This document shows, piece by piece, positions 35,846 to 45,303 of a stretch of 64,000 nt of DNA. Positions within the stretch are counted from its first letter, which is position 1; each line of letters starts with the position of its first letter. The DNA is from Ornithinibacillus bavariensis (GTDB lineage: Bacteria; Bacillota; Bacilli; Bacillales; Amphibacillaceae), in NCBI RefSeq assembly GCF_018333235.1, contig NZ_BORP01000001.1, positions 186,001 through 250,000 on the forward strand. Direction: 5' to 3'. The translations under genes were made by a program, and so were the position numbers. The notes under the pieces are model-generated. The model saw only the letters and a list, made by a program, of their open reading frames with translations. It had not been told where the DNA came from and did no database searches.

Positions 35846-38800
35846 ATGACACAGCTGAGCCCAGAGGAGAAAAGGGAGATTGTACGTGAAGAATTAAATA
35901 AACTAGTAAAAGCTAGATATTTATCATTAAATATTGCTGCAAAGGTAGTTAATTCACATACAAAATATTATAGTAATCTGCCAAAAGGAAATCAGATTGA
36001 ACAGGACACGAAAATATCAAAGCAGGAAGCACCTAAGCCACAGATGAATAGTATTACGCAGACCAAGGAAGCACCTAAGCCACAGGTAAATAGTATTACA
36101 CAGACCAAGGAAGAACTTCAGAAAGAAGTAAAACAAACTGTTCCTTCTCAACCAGTAATAAAGTCTAAAAGAGAATTAACTGCGAAACAGGTTAGAGAGC
36201 GTAACATTACATGGGGGCTAAATCTTGGTGTAATTTTACTATTATTAGGCGGATTGGTATTAGCAACTAGTACTTGGGAAACGCTAGGGAATTGGACAAA
36301 GACAGGGTTAATTACAGCAGTATCTGTTTTATTTTACACCTTAGCATGGTTAACGAGTAGTGTATTACATATTAAAAAAACTGGCTTTGCTTTTATCGTG
36401 TTAGGTAGTTTGTTTTTACCAATAATCGTAGTTTCGGCGGGTTACTTCGAGCTATTTGGTAGCTATTTGTCTTTTTCTGGAGAGGGTAAATACCTATTCG
36501 GAGCGATCGGAACATTAGTGGTCTTACCGATTTATGCTTACTTGGCAATAAAACTAGCATCTCGATTGTTCGTCTGGTTTTCCTATGTCACATTGAGCAT
36601 ATTAGTAGGGCTAGTAATTGCTGCTCTCCATTTACCAATTGATGGTTTTTATTTCGGTATTATGCTGTACAATGCACTACTAATTCTTGGTTATCGTACA
36701 TTTAAGAATCATCAAAAACTAACATTATTTATAAAGGAGTTTATCCCTTTTATTCAAGCGAATCTTATCCTTTCTACTTTGCTGATGTTAGTATTCTATG
36801 ATTCTGAAGTCATGTATAGTTTTAATTTGCTATTAACAGCCGTAATTTATTTTGCAATGATTTTTGTTAGTAATCATAGATCCTACCATTTTGTTTTTAC
36901 TGCAATGCTAATTTATGGAGCATATCAGTTCGTAGAAAACTCTATCCTTGAAGGAGTAGGGGAGATTGCATATGCATTACTTGGAGTAATCTTTTTAGCA
37001 CTACCGAAGCTTATCAAGGATTCTGGATCTTTGCATAAGATATTTCGTATAACAAGTGCTGTCGTATCAGCAATGGCATTTTTGTATATTAGTTTGGAAG
37101 GAATTTTACTAAGGGCTGGAGTAGGTTCTATCATATTAATGATTGCCTATATTATTATCGCTCTTAATTTTACTTATCTTGCGTCAACCGTTAAGAATAA
37201 GCTGTTTACGTATTTAAGTCCGATTTTTCTAGTAAGTGCCATATACGAATTATCGTTATTAGGAAAGCTTTGGTTTAATTATGATTCTATTACATTTCCA
37301 TTCTATCTATTTGTCTTTCTTTTCTATCTGGTAGGTGGGTGTTTTGTTAATATAGCACTATGGAAGCCTATAAAAGAAAGTTCTCGTGACATTAGCGGAC
37401 TGATGCTAATCATCACATTATTTATCGCACTACTGGATTCAACAAAATTCATACAGAGTCTGATGTTTTTCATTCTAGGATTGACTGCAATTGTCATGAA
37501 CCATTATGAAAATCGAGTTGCAATGAAGAAAATTGCACCTTGGCTTCATCCGGTTTCAATAGCTCTGTTTATTATCACTATACATGCTCATTTTATGGAA
37601 CCGACTAATGCAATGTTTATAGAAGAGCCTATTCAAGTGGTTGGCGTAATATTTGGTAGTTTATTCGTACTTGCTGCTAGCTACATATGGAAGAAGAGTT
37701 CGTGGATAAACTTTTCATCTAGTAGTTTTTATACAGCACAAATTTTTTATGGTTTAGGCATTATATTCAGCTTAAGTTTTGGGTTAGAATCAATCACTAG
37801 GGCTTTCATTTATTTAGGTGGAATTGGAATGGCCTACCTTCTTTATCGGAAAACAAATTGGGCTGCTATTCCCTATATCATGAGTAGCATTTCGTTAATA
37901 TTTTACTTTAGTGTGTTAGTGGTACTTCATACAGAATTAACCCAAATACCAACACTATTCGAATGGTTTGAATTTGTAATTGGAGCTATTGCACTACTAG
38001 GTATAGGGCTAACGATAAGAAACCAAGAACAGCGCCTAATGAAAGCTTATTATTGGGTTGGACAGATTTATCTTCCAATATCATTATCTATAAGTTTATT
38101 CTTACTTGGTACAGATTCATTGTGGGCTTTTCTTCTTACCACTGTGATATATGGCATAACAGTAAAAATGGTAAGACCTGAGTGGCAAATTAAAACGTAT
38201 ATGTATGCAGGTTTTACAACAGCTTGGATTTCATTGGTTCTTCTATTTTCCAAATTAGAATGGTGGGAAGGGATACCTTACACGTACTTAATTATAAGTG
38301 TACTTCTTCTAGTTAGTTGGTTTATTTGCAATGAGGTGTGGAAAAAGCGTATCGTATACTACTTTCTTCCTTTCTCAAGTGTGGGTATAGCAAGCTTCTA
38401 TATTTCCTATCCGTATGAAATAGATTTGTTTATGATTATATTGCTTTACGGTTCATTAGTATTACTGGTATTACATCGAATGAAATGGGATGTAATTTCT
38501 ATTATTCCATTATTATTGATGTATGCAGCAGTAATGAAATTTGCAGAGAATGATTATTTGGTTGACTATGAGTTAGTTGTACATGCAGGTTTTGGTATTA
38601 TTCTTGTTGTTGTTGGTAGGATATTATATAGCCATCTATACGAGCATAAAAAGAATAATACTAGACTTGATTGGTACACTCTGATGGCATTCATTACTTT
38701 TCTAAATAGCTACCAGTATAGCTTTGGGAATGAAATGTTAGTGTACGAGATATTACCAGGAATTTTAATTGTTATATTATTATTTATCAATCGCAATAGG

Positions 38801-39358
38801 ATAACCGATATTCCATCAAAATGGATGGTATTTGCTGCTTCAGTCTATTTGCTACAACCGTATTATGCACTCCTAGGCCATGTTGAGTTACCAGATTTAT
38901 TCGTAAGGGAATTTTATGTGCTACCATGGATTATAGTTGTTATTGTACTCAGATGTTATGTAATGAAAGATAAAAAAACAATTACCAATTATATTCAATG
39001 GGCTGTTTTAGTTATTGTGGCGATCTTACTTGTTCAAGATGGCCTACAAAGTAATACGATCTACGATGCTTTAATCATCGGAGTATTGTCGTTAGTATCA
39101 TTAATTGCAGGGATGATTTACCAAACTAAGTCATTCTTCTTTATTGGAGCAGGTGTACTGTTATTCAATGTCTTTATGCAAACACGACCTTATTGGGGAA
39201 AGCTACCATGGTGGGGTTACCTACTAATTGCTGGATCCATTTTGATAGCCATAGCTAGTTATAATGAATGGCAGAAGCAGAAGAGTTCGGAAGGGAAAGA
39301 AACATTGGTTTCAAGATTTAGAAAAAATGTGATTGAACGGATTAAGAAATGGGATTGA
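35846..39358 (+). CDS. Very large polytopic membrane protein, function unknown
   Basis: The 1170-residue protein has a soluble head (1-115) with a basic, Gln/Pro-rich linker, then roughly thirty hydrophobic helices to the end and a short basic tail (FRKNVIERIKKW). The linker contains a perfect in-frame duplication: the 14-residue block EAPKPQ-[MV]-NSITQTK occurs twice, encoded by a 42-base tandem repeat at 36026-36109. No catalytic motif is evident. Proteins of this size and topology (DUF2157/SCO7322-like) occur in Bacillaceae, and I cannot name a function. The ribosome site is AAGGTTGG. It is divergent from the SAM-riboswitch operon. Confidence 0.85.
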   Translation: MTQLSPEEKREIVREELNKLVKARYLSLNIAAKVVNSHTKYYSNLPKGNQIEQDTKISKQEAPKPQMNSITQTKEAPKPQVNSITQTKEELQKEVKQTVPSQPVIKSKRELTAKQVRERNITWGLNLGVILLLLGGLVLATSTWETLGNWTKTGLITAVSVLFYTLAWLTSSVLHIKKTGFAFIVLGSLFLPIIVVSAGYFELFGSYLSFSGEGKYLFGAIGTLVVLPIYAYLAIKLASRLFVWFSYVTLSILVGLVIAALHLPIDGFYFGIMLYNALLILGYRTFKNHQKLTLFIKEFIPFIQANLILSTLLMLVFYDSEVMYSFNLLLTAVIYFAMIFVSNHRSYHFVFTAMLIYGAYQFVENSILEGVGEIAYALLGVIFLALPKLIKDSGSLHKIFRITSAVVSAMAFLYISLEGILLRAGVGSIILMIAYIIIALNFTYLASTVKNKLFTYLSPIFLVSAIYELSLLGKLWFNYDSITFPFYLFVFLFYLVGGCFVNIALWKPIKESSRDISGLMLIITLFIALLDSTKFIQSLMFFILGLTAIVMNHYENRVAMKKIAPWLHPVSIALFIITIHAHFMEPTNAMFIEEPIQVVGVIFGSLFVLAASYIWKKSSWINFSSSSFYTAQIFYGLGIIFSLSFGLESITRAFIYLGGIGMAYLLYRKTNWAAIPYIMSSISLIFYFSVLVVLHTELTQIPTLFEWFEFVIGAIALLGIGLTIRNQEQRLMKAYYWVGQIYLPISLSISLFLLGTDSLWAFLLTTVIYGITVKMVRPEWQIKTYMYAGFTTAWISLVLLFSKLEWWEGIPYTYLIISVLLLVSWFICNEVWKKRIVYYFLPFSSVGIASFYISYPYEIDLFMIILLYGSLVLLVLHRMKWDVISIIPLLLMYAAVMKFAENDYLVDYELVVHAGFGIILVVVGRILYSHLYEHKKNNTRLDWYTLMAFITFLNSYQYSFGNEMLVYEILPGILIVILLFINRNRITDIPSKWMVFAASVYLLQPYYALLGHVELPDLFVREFYVLPWIIVVIVLRCYVMKDKKTITNYIQWAVLVIVAILLVQDGLQSNTIYDALIIGVLSLVSLIAGMIYQTKSFFFIGAGVLLFNVFMQTRPYWGKLPWWGYLLIAGSILIAIASYNEWQKQKSSEGKETLVSRFRKNVIERIKKWD
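36026..36109 (+). repeat. 42-bp in-frame tandem duplication
   Basis: Two copies of a 42-base unit (36026-36067 and 36068-36109) differ at only a few bases and encode the duplicated 14-residue linker of the large membrane protein. Confidence 0.9.
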
Positions 39359-39364
39359 TAAGGG

Positions 39365-39400
39365 AGGTACTGGAATGTTTCCAGCACCTTCTTTATTTGT
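39365..39400 (+). terminator. Terminator after the large membrane protein gene
   Basis: AGGT-a-CTGGAA (39365-39375) pairs with TTCCAG-c-ACCT (39379-39389), followed by TCTTTATTTG. Confidence 0.75.
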
Positions 39401-39507
39401 TCTTATATTGACTATATCTAAAACTTTTCTTTATTATTTGACTTGTAAGTGCTTTCATAGGATAGAATGAGAAAAGGTACAAAATAGGTATTGAGGGAGA
39501 AATTCAA

Positions 39508-40284
39508 ATGAACGAGCAAAGTGTTATCTTTTTTGATATTGATGGAACATTATTAGATCATAATAAAGAGTTGCCAGTTTCTACGAAAGAGGCTATTCAC
39601 GAACTTAAAAGGCGTGGACATTTCGTGGCAATAGCTACTGGCCGTGGTCCATTTATGTTTAAAAAAATAGGCGAAGAGTTAGGTATTGATACCTTTGTCA
39701 GTTATAACGGACAATATGTAGTAGTAAAGGGGGAAGTTGTTTATAAAAATCCTATGGAATTAGCTTCTCTAGAAAAGCTTATTCATGCCGCAGTAAAGAA
39801 CGAACATCCAATTGTATTTATGGATCCTAATAAGATGAAGGCAAATGTTCCAGAGCATCCATATATTACAGCTGGTTTTTCTTCTTTGAAGGTTGGTACT
39901 CCATCTGTAGATCCATTGTACTATCAAGAAAATGATATTTTTCAATCACTTCTTTTCTGTGAGGAAGGGAAGGAAAAACAATATGAAGAAGAATTTCCTG
40001 CATTTGATTTTGTCCGTTGGCATGAAGTATCTGTCGATGTTCTACCCAAAGGGGGATCCAAGGCAAAGGGAATTGAAAAGGTGATGGAGAAATTACACAT
40101 ACCAAATGAAAGAATTTATGCCTTTGGTGATGGATTAAATGATATGGAGATGCTGTCAACTATAGAGAATAGTGTTGCCATGGGGAACGGTGTCGATGAA
40201 GTGAAAGAGGTTGCGAAATATATAACAAAGCCCGTTGATCAAGATGGAATTTTACACGGGTTAAAAATGGTAGGGCTACTATAA
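39508..40284 (+). CDS. Cof-type HAD-superfamily phosphatase
   Basis: The 258-residue protein has the HAD motifs in order: FFDIDGTLLDHN (nucleophile Asp10 and acid Asp12), IATGRGP (motif II Thr), KGGSKAKGIE (motif III Lys) and GDGLNDMEML (motif IV). The C2b cap domain between motifs II and III is of the Cof type. Such enzymes dephosphorylate sugar phosphates, FMN or similar small molecules; the substrate here is unknown. The ribosome site is TGAGGGAG. It is followed by a strong terminator. Confidence 0.92.
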   Translation: MNEQSVIFFDIDGTLLDHNKELPVSTKEAIHELKRRGHFVAIATGRGPFMFKKIGEELGIDTFVSYNGQYVVVKGEVVYKNPMELASLEKLIHAAVKNEHPIVFMDPNKMKANVPEHPYITAGFSSLKVGTPSVDPLYYQENDIFQSLLFCEEGKEKQYEEEFPAFDFVRWHEVSVDVLPKGGSKAKGIEKVMEKLHIPNERIYAFGDGLNDMEMLSTIENSVAMGNGVDEVKEVAKYITKPVDQDGILHGLKMVGLL

Positions 40285-40286
40285 TA

Positions 40287-40324
40287 AAAAGTGTCACTGT
40301 TCAGTTAACAGTGGCGCTTTTTTG
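40287..40324 (+). terminator. Terminator after the HAD phosphatase
   Basis: AAAAGTGTCACTGTT pairs with AACAGTGGCGCTTTT with two wobble pairs, followed by T residues. Confidence 0.9.
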
Positions 40325-40387
40325 CTTACAATCAGGGAACTGACATGTTATGATGTGATTAAAGTACTCATAAGGGAATGGAAAAAG

Positions 40388-40999
40388 ATGAATTTTGTAG
40401 CCATTGATTTTGAAACAGCCAATGAAAAGCGTAATAGTCCCTGTGCGGTAGGAATTGTAGTAGCAAATGATAAGGAAATCATTGATGAATATTATAGCCT
40501 AATTAATCCTGAAACTTATTTTAATCCATTTAATATTCGTGTACATGGTATACGTGAAGAGGATGTTCTAGATGCCATGACATTCTCTGAAATTTGGCCA
40601 ATAATGGAGAATTACTTAGCAGGTAATCTTGTAGTGGCACATAATGCTAGTTTTGATATGAGTGTTATTAGACAGACCTTAGATCGTGATAATATTACAT
40701 ATCCTGAAATGGAGTATTTATGTACGGCAACTATTTCCAGGCAAGTATGGCCAGATATGGAAAACCATAAACTTAATACACTTGCAGCACGGCATGGGAT
40801 TACCTTTCAACACCATAATGCATTAGAAGATGCACGTGTAGCAGCAATGGTGATGCAAAAGGCTATAGAAGAATTAAGCGTAGATTCACTAGAAGGATTT
40901 TTGGAGCGGTGTAGCCTAGTAAAGGGGAAAATATTTGAACGAGGATACCAGCCACCAAAGGTGAAGCGTACAAAGAAACATACTACATTGTATATTTAA
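40388..40999 (+). CDS. DnaQ-like 3'-5' exonuclease (DEDDh family)
   Basis: The ATG at 40388 is used rather than 40322 because the family begins exactly here (MNFVAIDFETANEKR) and a GGGAATGG stretch lies upstream. The product is about 203 residues. Exo I is AIDFETA (Asp, Glu), exo II is VVAHNASFDMSV (Asp), and exo III is HNALEDARVAA (His, Asp), giving the complete DEDDh set. It is a free-standing epsilon-type exonuclease with a basic C-terminal tail (PPKVKRTKKH). It may proofread or trim nucleic acid ends. It has its own terminator. Confidence 0.9.
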   Translation: MNFVAIDFETANEKRNSPCAVGIVVANDKEIIDEYYSLINPETYFNPFNIRVHGIREEDVLDAMTFSEIWPIMENYLAGNLVVAHNASFDMSVIRQTLDRDNITYPEMEYLCTATISRQVWPDMENHKLNTLAARHGITFQHHNALEDARVAAMVMQKAIEELSVDSLEGFLERCSLVKGKIFERGYQPPKVKRTKKHTTLYI

Positions 41000-41010
41000 A
41001 TAATACGTCT

Positions 41011-41045
41011 GAAGATGCAACAATTGAGTTGCATCTTCTTTTTGG
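41011..41045 (+). terminator. Terminator after the exonuclease gene
   Basis: GAAGATGCAAC (41011-41021) pairs with GTTGCATCTTC (41028-41038), followed by TTTTTT. Confidence 0.93.
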
Positions 41046-41180
41046 ATAAGTTAAGGAATCCACTTCTTGTAAAATTTGGATTTGCAAGGTCAATAACTTT
41101 TTAGGTAATAATTAGGAATCCTTACTTAAATAGTGTATCCTCATAATGTATATATTTTTGGAAATATAGGAGGATTTTTC

Positions 41181-42173
41181 ATGAATAAGAAACGTTGGCT
41201 TGCACTGCTTATAGCAGTAGTTTTATTTGTTGTTTCGATCGGATTTCAAGTTGCCACAAGCATAGCAAGTGCAAATTTTGAACAAATATTTACTTTTCCT
41301 GAAAATAAATTTCCAGAAGAGCTCGTTGAAAAAGGAACAAAGGGGAAAATTGTTGTGCTGCATTTAGATGGAGTTATTCAGGATACCGCTCCAAGTACAT
41401 TACTGAATACAACTTCTTATAATCATAAGCAGTTTTTAAAGATGCTGGATGTAGCGGCAAGGGATTCTAGTGTGGATGGAATCATATTACGAATCAATAC
41501 TCCTGGGGGCGGTGTTGTAGAAAGTGCCGAGGTTCACGACAAAATTGTAGATATTCAACAAGAGTATAAAAAACCTATCTATGTGTCCATGGGTAATACT
41601 GCGGCTTCAGGTGGATATTATATTTCTGCACCTGCTGATAAAATAGTAGCACATCCTGCAACATTGACGGGGTCTATTGGAGTGATTATGGAGGGATATA
41701 ATCTGTCGGAGCTGACCGATAAGCTGGGAATTGAAGTGAATACCATAAAAAGTGGCGAGCATAAAGATATTATGTCAACATTTCGCGAAATGACAGATGA
41801 GGAACGTCAAATTCTGCAAACCATGATTGATGACATGTATGGTGACTTTGTTCAAGTTATTGTTGAAGGTAGAGGATTGTCTGAAGAGAAGGTGCGAGAA
41901 CTGGGTGATGGCCGTGTTTATACAGGAAGCCAGGCAAAAGAAAATGGATTAGTGGATGAACTTGGCTCTTTGGATGACACGATTGATTTGATGAAAAACG
42001 ATTTGAAGCTAAAGAATGCACAGGTTGTAAAATATAATAGTCCATTAGGCTTTGAGAAGTTTTTTGGCATGTCAATGCAGAGCTTTATCGGTAAAGATGA
42101 AGAGCTAATCAATATGCTGGATATAATTCGTGAATCAAATGCACCAAGAGCAATGTACTTATATTCCAATTAA
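41181..42173 (+). CDS. sppA: Signal peptide peptidase SppA
   Basis: The start at 41181 follows AGGAGG, making about 330 residues; an upstream in-frame ATG lacks a ribosome site. A single N-terminal helix (KRWLALLIAVVLFVVSIGF) anchors it with the protease outside the membrane. The S49 catalytic dyad is Ser143 (TAASGGYY) and Lys195 (KSGEHKD), the same spacing as in B. subtilis SppA. It degrades cleaved signal peptides. It is cotranscribed with yteJ, which starts 13 bases later, as in B. subtilis. Confidence 0.95.
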   Translation: MNKKRWLALLIAVVLFVVSIGFQVATSIASANFEQIFTFPENKFPEELVEKGTKGKIVVLHLDGVIQDTAPSTLLNTTSYNHKQFLKMLDVAARDSSVDGIILRINTPGGGVVESAEVHDKIVDIQQEYKKPIYVSMGNTAASGGYYISAPADKIVAHPATLTGSIGVIMEGYNLSELTDKLGIEVNTIKSGEHKDIMSTFREMTDEERQILQTMIDDMYGDFVQVIVEGRGLSEEKVRELGDGRVYTGSQAKENGLVDELGSLDDTIDLMKNDLKLKNAQVVKYNSPLGFEKFFGMSMQSFIGKDEELINMLDIIRESNAPRAMYLYSN

Positions 42174-42185
42174 GGAGGACCATTT

Positions 42186-42653
42186 ATGAGTGAAATTAGT
42201 GTAGCATATGAAAATGATGTCCCTGATACTAATCAGCGCTATGCTGGTTTTTGGATGCGCTTTTGGGCTTACTTTATCGATGTATTGGTCATCTTTAGTC
42301 TAAATGGTATATTGCTATCTCCATTTAAGTTTATTAATGATGGTATTGCAATAAGTATTGGCTTTTGGACTGTGACTGGTATTGTAGGCTCTATCGTCTT
42401 TTACGCATACTTTTTATTGATGACTAAGTTCTTAGGACAAACAATAGGTAAAATGATATTAGGAATCAGAGTAATTCGTGAAGATGAAAAACCTCTTCGG
42501 TGGAGTGACTTAATTTTTAGAGAAGTAGTTGGCAGGTTTATTTATCGTGTCTTTACTATTCTCATGTTACTGTATGTCGTTGTTGGCTTTACAGAACAGA
42601 AACAAGGATTACATGATATGATTGGAAACACAAGGGTTGTATTTGATAGATAA
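42186..42653 (+). CDS. yteJ: RDD-family membrane protein YteJ
   Basis: The 155-residue protein has three hydrophobic segments and the RDD-family pattern: GFWMRFWAYFIDVLVIF (Arg and Asp residues of RDD) and GQTIGKMILGIRVI. It is the normal partner downstream of sppA, where YteJ modulates SppA activity in B. subtilis. AAGGAGG lies before the ATG, and a strong terminator follows. Confidence 0.92.
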   Translation: MSEISVAYENDVPDTNQRYAGFWMRFWAYFIDVLVIFSLNGILLSPFKFINDGIAISIGFWTVTGIVGSIVFYAYFLLMTKFLGQTIGKMILGIRVIREDEKPLRWSDLIFREVVGRFIYRVFTILMLLYVVVGFTEQKQGLHDMIGNTRVVFDR

Positions 42654-42659
42654 TGAAGT

Positions 42660-42698
42660 AAGACACGGATTCATATGAAAAGAGTCCGTGTCTTTTTT
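42660..42698 (+). terminator. Terminator of sppA-yteJ
   Basis: AAGACACGGA (42660-42669) pairs with TCCGTGTCTT (42685-42694), then TTTT. Confidence 0.93.
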
Positions 42699-42734
42699 CG
42701 TTCAGTTGAAAGGAATAAAGTTTAACTATACCTT

Positions 42735-43235
42735 TTAATAATTCATTTCTAAAGCGTTGTTCGCGTTCATGACATCATGCTCTAATAGCTTCTTTAAGTC
42801 ATATGCTGGATACATATTATTTTCGTACATATAATTGAACACATTTGCATGGCATTTTATCGCTTTTTGCAAGTGGTTTGTCAATGTCTCACGGACTGCA
42901 GGGGTAGCAGTTTCTGTGATAGCATTAGCATAGTTACGTACACTTGTTTTAGCTAGTGCCAATAAGTCTCCTGCATAGAAGCCAGTCCCTAATTCTAGTG
43001 GATTGGCAATATCTGCTCTAGGTGCCATTCCATAAAATTGAAGTAGCTCCCTAATATTGGCTTCTAAATCCATAATCGTGTTTTGATAAAGTGAACGCAG
43101 TCTTTGATCTTGAACGTCCACGATTGATTTCTTCAGCTTCATTAATCCATTGGATTGAGAAGCTACTAATTCGTGAATTTCGAGTGTCTCGTGATAAGCG
43201 AGGTGCCTTGGTCTTCTGTCCATTGATTCTTCCAT
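42735..43235 (-). CDS. CotF-type spore coat protein
   Basis: The 166-residue protein contains the CotF helical bundle (HETLEIHELVASQSNGLMKLKK, DLEANIRELLQFY, HANVFNYMYENNMYPAYDLKKLL). Proteins of this type (CotF, YhcQ and others) are spore coat or spore-associated proteins. Two ATGs are adjacent; AGGGGG is spaced better for the one at 43235. A sporulation sigma-factor promoter is expected, but I could not assign one with confidence. Confidence 0.88.
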   Translation of the reverse strand: MEESMDRRPRHLAYHETLEIHELVASQSNGLMKLKKSIVDVQDQRLRSLYQNTIMDLEANIRELLQFYGMAPRADIANPLELGTGFYAGDLLALAKTSVRNYANAITETATPAVRETLTNHLQKAIKCHANVFNYMYENNMYPAYDLKKLLEHDVMNANNALEMNY

Positions 43236-43429
43236 CATATTTCCCCCTAGTAAGTAGTCATTTTAACTATATTCTCGATTCTTATGGAAAGAAGCTTGTT
43301 AGGTCGAAATTAGGCGAATATCATGTAGTTTTGACAGGTATATTGCCATTACAAATTAACTGAATTAAAATAATTAATAGAATATTGTAACAGAACAGTC
43401 ATCATATAACATTGGAAGGGGATTGTTAA

Positions 43430-45040
43430 ATGAATTCAGATTCAAATGTAGTTGATGGACTTTCTGGTTTATTGGAACGTGCACGAAGAAACACATTAGG
43501 TGATCTCCTAGTAAGAACAAGGGAACGGGTTCCTGAGAAGTTTGCCTTAGCCTATCGTGATAAGCGGTTAAATTATGAGGAACTGGATGATTTGGTCAAT
43601 CAAACTGCACATGCTTTTCTTGGAAGCGGAATGAAAAAAGGAGATATGATTACGGTCATGTCTAAAAACAGTCTGGATTTTGTTATCGTTAATTTCGCCC
43701 TATCTCGAATAGGTGCAGTAATGATTCCCATTAATTACATGCTAACAAAAGATGATGTTACCTTCATATTAAATCATGCTGGTGTAATTGGGTTAATCGC
43801 TTCTGAGGAATATGCTCCAGTGTTAGAACTAGCAGCTATGGGAATGGATATTCAGTTTCGCTATTTAATGGATATGGATGAGGGAGAAAGGCAGGCAGAA
43901 TTTCTCGAAGAATGGATACCATTACATATTGGACGTCAGGATCAACCATTCCATTATGTAGATGCGGAACTATCTGATGATGATCTAGCTCATGTGTTAT
44001 ACACTAGTGGTACAGAATCAAGGCCCAAGGGAGTAATGCTAACTCATAAGAGTATTATAAGTGAGTATGTTAGCTGTATTGTAGATGGGAAAATGTCTGA
44101 AGAGGACGTACTAATTCATGCCCTTCCTATGTATCATAGTGCCCAGCTCCACTGCTTTTTGGGACCGAGTATTTATTTAGGATCAAGTGGAATTATTTTG
44201 GATGGTGCAAGCCCTGAAATGATACTACGTACGATTGAAAAAGAGGGAGCAACACAACTGTTTTGCCCACCAACCGTGTGGATTGCATTATTAAGACATC
44301 CAGAATTTGATACTCGTGATTTGTCTACATTAGAAAAATGTTATTATGGTGCAGCCATTATGCCACGAGAGGTGTTAAAGGAATTATCTGAAAGGTTACC
44401 AAATGCCCGGTTTTGGAATTTTTATGGGCAAACCGAGGTTTCTCCGTTAGCAACCGCATTACAGCCAGAGGATCAACTACGAAAGCTCGGCTCAGCAGGT
44501 AAGCCAACATTGAATTTGCAAACAAGAATTGTGGATGAGCATGATCAAGAGGTAGCGCGAGGAGAAGTTGGTGAAATAGTTCACCGTACTCCTCATGCAA
44601 TGAAGGGATATTTACACGATCCTATAAAGACTGCAGAAGCCTTTCGTGGTGGATGGTTTCATAGTGGTGATTTAGGTGTTATGGATGAAGAAGGATATAT
44701 TACAATTATTGATCGGAAGAAAGATATGATAAATACTGGTGGCGTAAATGTTTCGAGTCGGGAAGTGGAAGAAACAATCTACCAATTAGATGGAGTGTCA
44801 GAAGTTGCAGTAATCGGCATACCCGACAAATATTGGATTGAAGCAGTAACTGCAATTATCGTTCCAAAGGAAGGGGCTAGTTTGACCGAAGAAAAGGTAA
44901 TGCATTTCTGCAGAAAAGTCCTATCAACATTCAAAGTACCAAAGTATATTGCCTTCACAGACTTCTTACCAAAGAACCCAAGTGGAAAAGTATTGAAACG
45001 AGAATTACGTAAAGAATATGAAGGATTAGGAGATGTATAG
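43430..45040 (+). CDS. Acyl-CoA synthetase (AMP-forming, FadD-like)
   Basis: The 536-residue ANL-superfamily enzyme adenylates a carboxylic acid and passes it to CoA. YTSGTESRPKGVMLTH is the phosphate-binding loop, FYGQTEVSP the adenine-binding motif, WFHSGDLGVMDEEGYITIIDR the hinge region and PSGKVLKRELR the catalytic Lys motif. It resembles the long/medium-chain fatty acyl-CoA ligases of Bacillus (YhfL/LcfB-like), but chain length is not readable. It has the ribosome site GGAAGGGG and no neighbouring fatty acid genes. Confidence 0.9.
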   Translation: MNSDSNVVDGLSGLLERARRNTLGDLLVRTRERVPEKFALAYRDKRLNYEELDDLVNQTAHAFLGSGMKKGDMITVMSKNSLDFVIVNFALSRIGAVMIPINYMLTKDDVTFILNHAGVIGLIASEEYAPVLELAAMGMDIQFRYLMDMDEGERQAEFLEEWIPLHIGRQDQPFHYVDAELSDDDLAHVLYTSGTESRPKGVMLTHKSIISEYVSCIVDGKMSEEDVLIHALPMYHSAQLHCFLGPSIYLGSSGIILDGASPEMILRTIEKEGATQLFCPPTVWIALLRHPEFDTRDLSTLEKCYYGAAIMPREVLKELSERLPNARFWNFYGQTEVSPLATALQPEDQLRKLGSAGKPTLNLQTRIVDEHDQEVARGEVGEIVHRTPHAMKGYLHDPIKTAEAFRGGWFHSGDLGVMDEEGYITIIDRKKDMINTGGVNVSSREVEETIYQLDGVSEVAVIGIPDKYWIEAVTAIIVPKEGASLTEEKVMHFCRKVLSTFKVPKYIAFTDFLPKNPSGKVLKRELRKEYEGLGDV

Positions 45041-45114
45041 ATGCACCAATATCCTTCTAAAATTTGGATATAGTAGACAAAAATAATAGCTGGTCTGTAA
45101 GATATCAAAAGGAT

Positions 45115-45157
45115 AAACACCTCTATTTTTGAAATACTAGTTAGAGGAGGTGTTTTT
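45115..45157 (+). terminator. Terminator-like hairpin that contains the next gene's ribosome site
   Basis: AAACACCTC (45115-45123) pairs with GAGGTGTTT (45147-45155) and is followed by more T. It can end the acyl-CoA synthetase transcript. Its right arm contains GAGGAGG, the ribosome site of the 46-residue gene starting at 45158, so a transcript reading through would have that site paired. Confidence 0.65.
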
Positions 45158-45298
45158 ATGGCAGAGAAAAGCGATAATTGGAGTAAAAAACGAATTATTT
45201 CTAGTGTTAATCCTCAGGGTTTAACGGAAGAAACAGCTAACCACCGACCAAAGTCACAATTAGAAGATCGAGCGAAGAAAAAGAATACAAGGATTTAA
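45158..45298 (+). CDS. Small charged protein (46 residues), possibly spore-related
   Basis: An ATG directly behind GAGGAGG opens a 46-codon frame: a hydrophilic, very basic protein (MAEKSDNWSKKRIISSVNPQ..., ending DRAKKKNTRI). It lies 5 bases before the CsgA-like gene and is probably in the same operon. In B. subtilis csgA has a small neighbour, ybxH; this could be its counterpart, but I cannot confirm that from sequence. Confidence 0.65.
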   Translation: MAEKSDNWSKKRIISSVNPQGLTEETANHRPKSQLEDRAKKKNTRI

Positions 45299-45303
45299 AG
45301 TGG

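Noticed and set aside
35565-35849. 94-codon plus-strand reading frame
   Set aside because: It runs antisense through the SAM riboswitch, whose conserved blocks explain the sequence; it has no suitable ribosome site.
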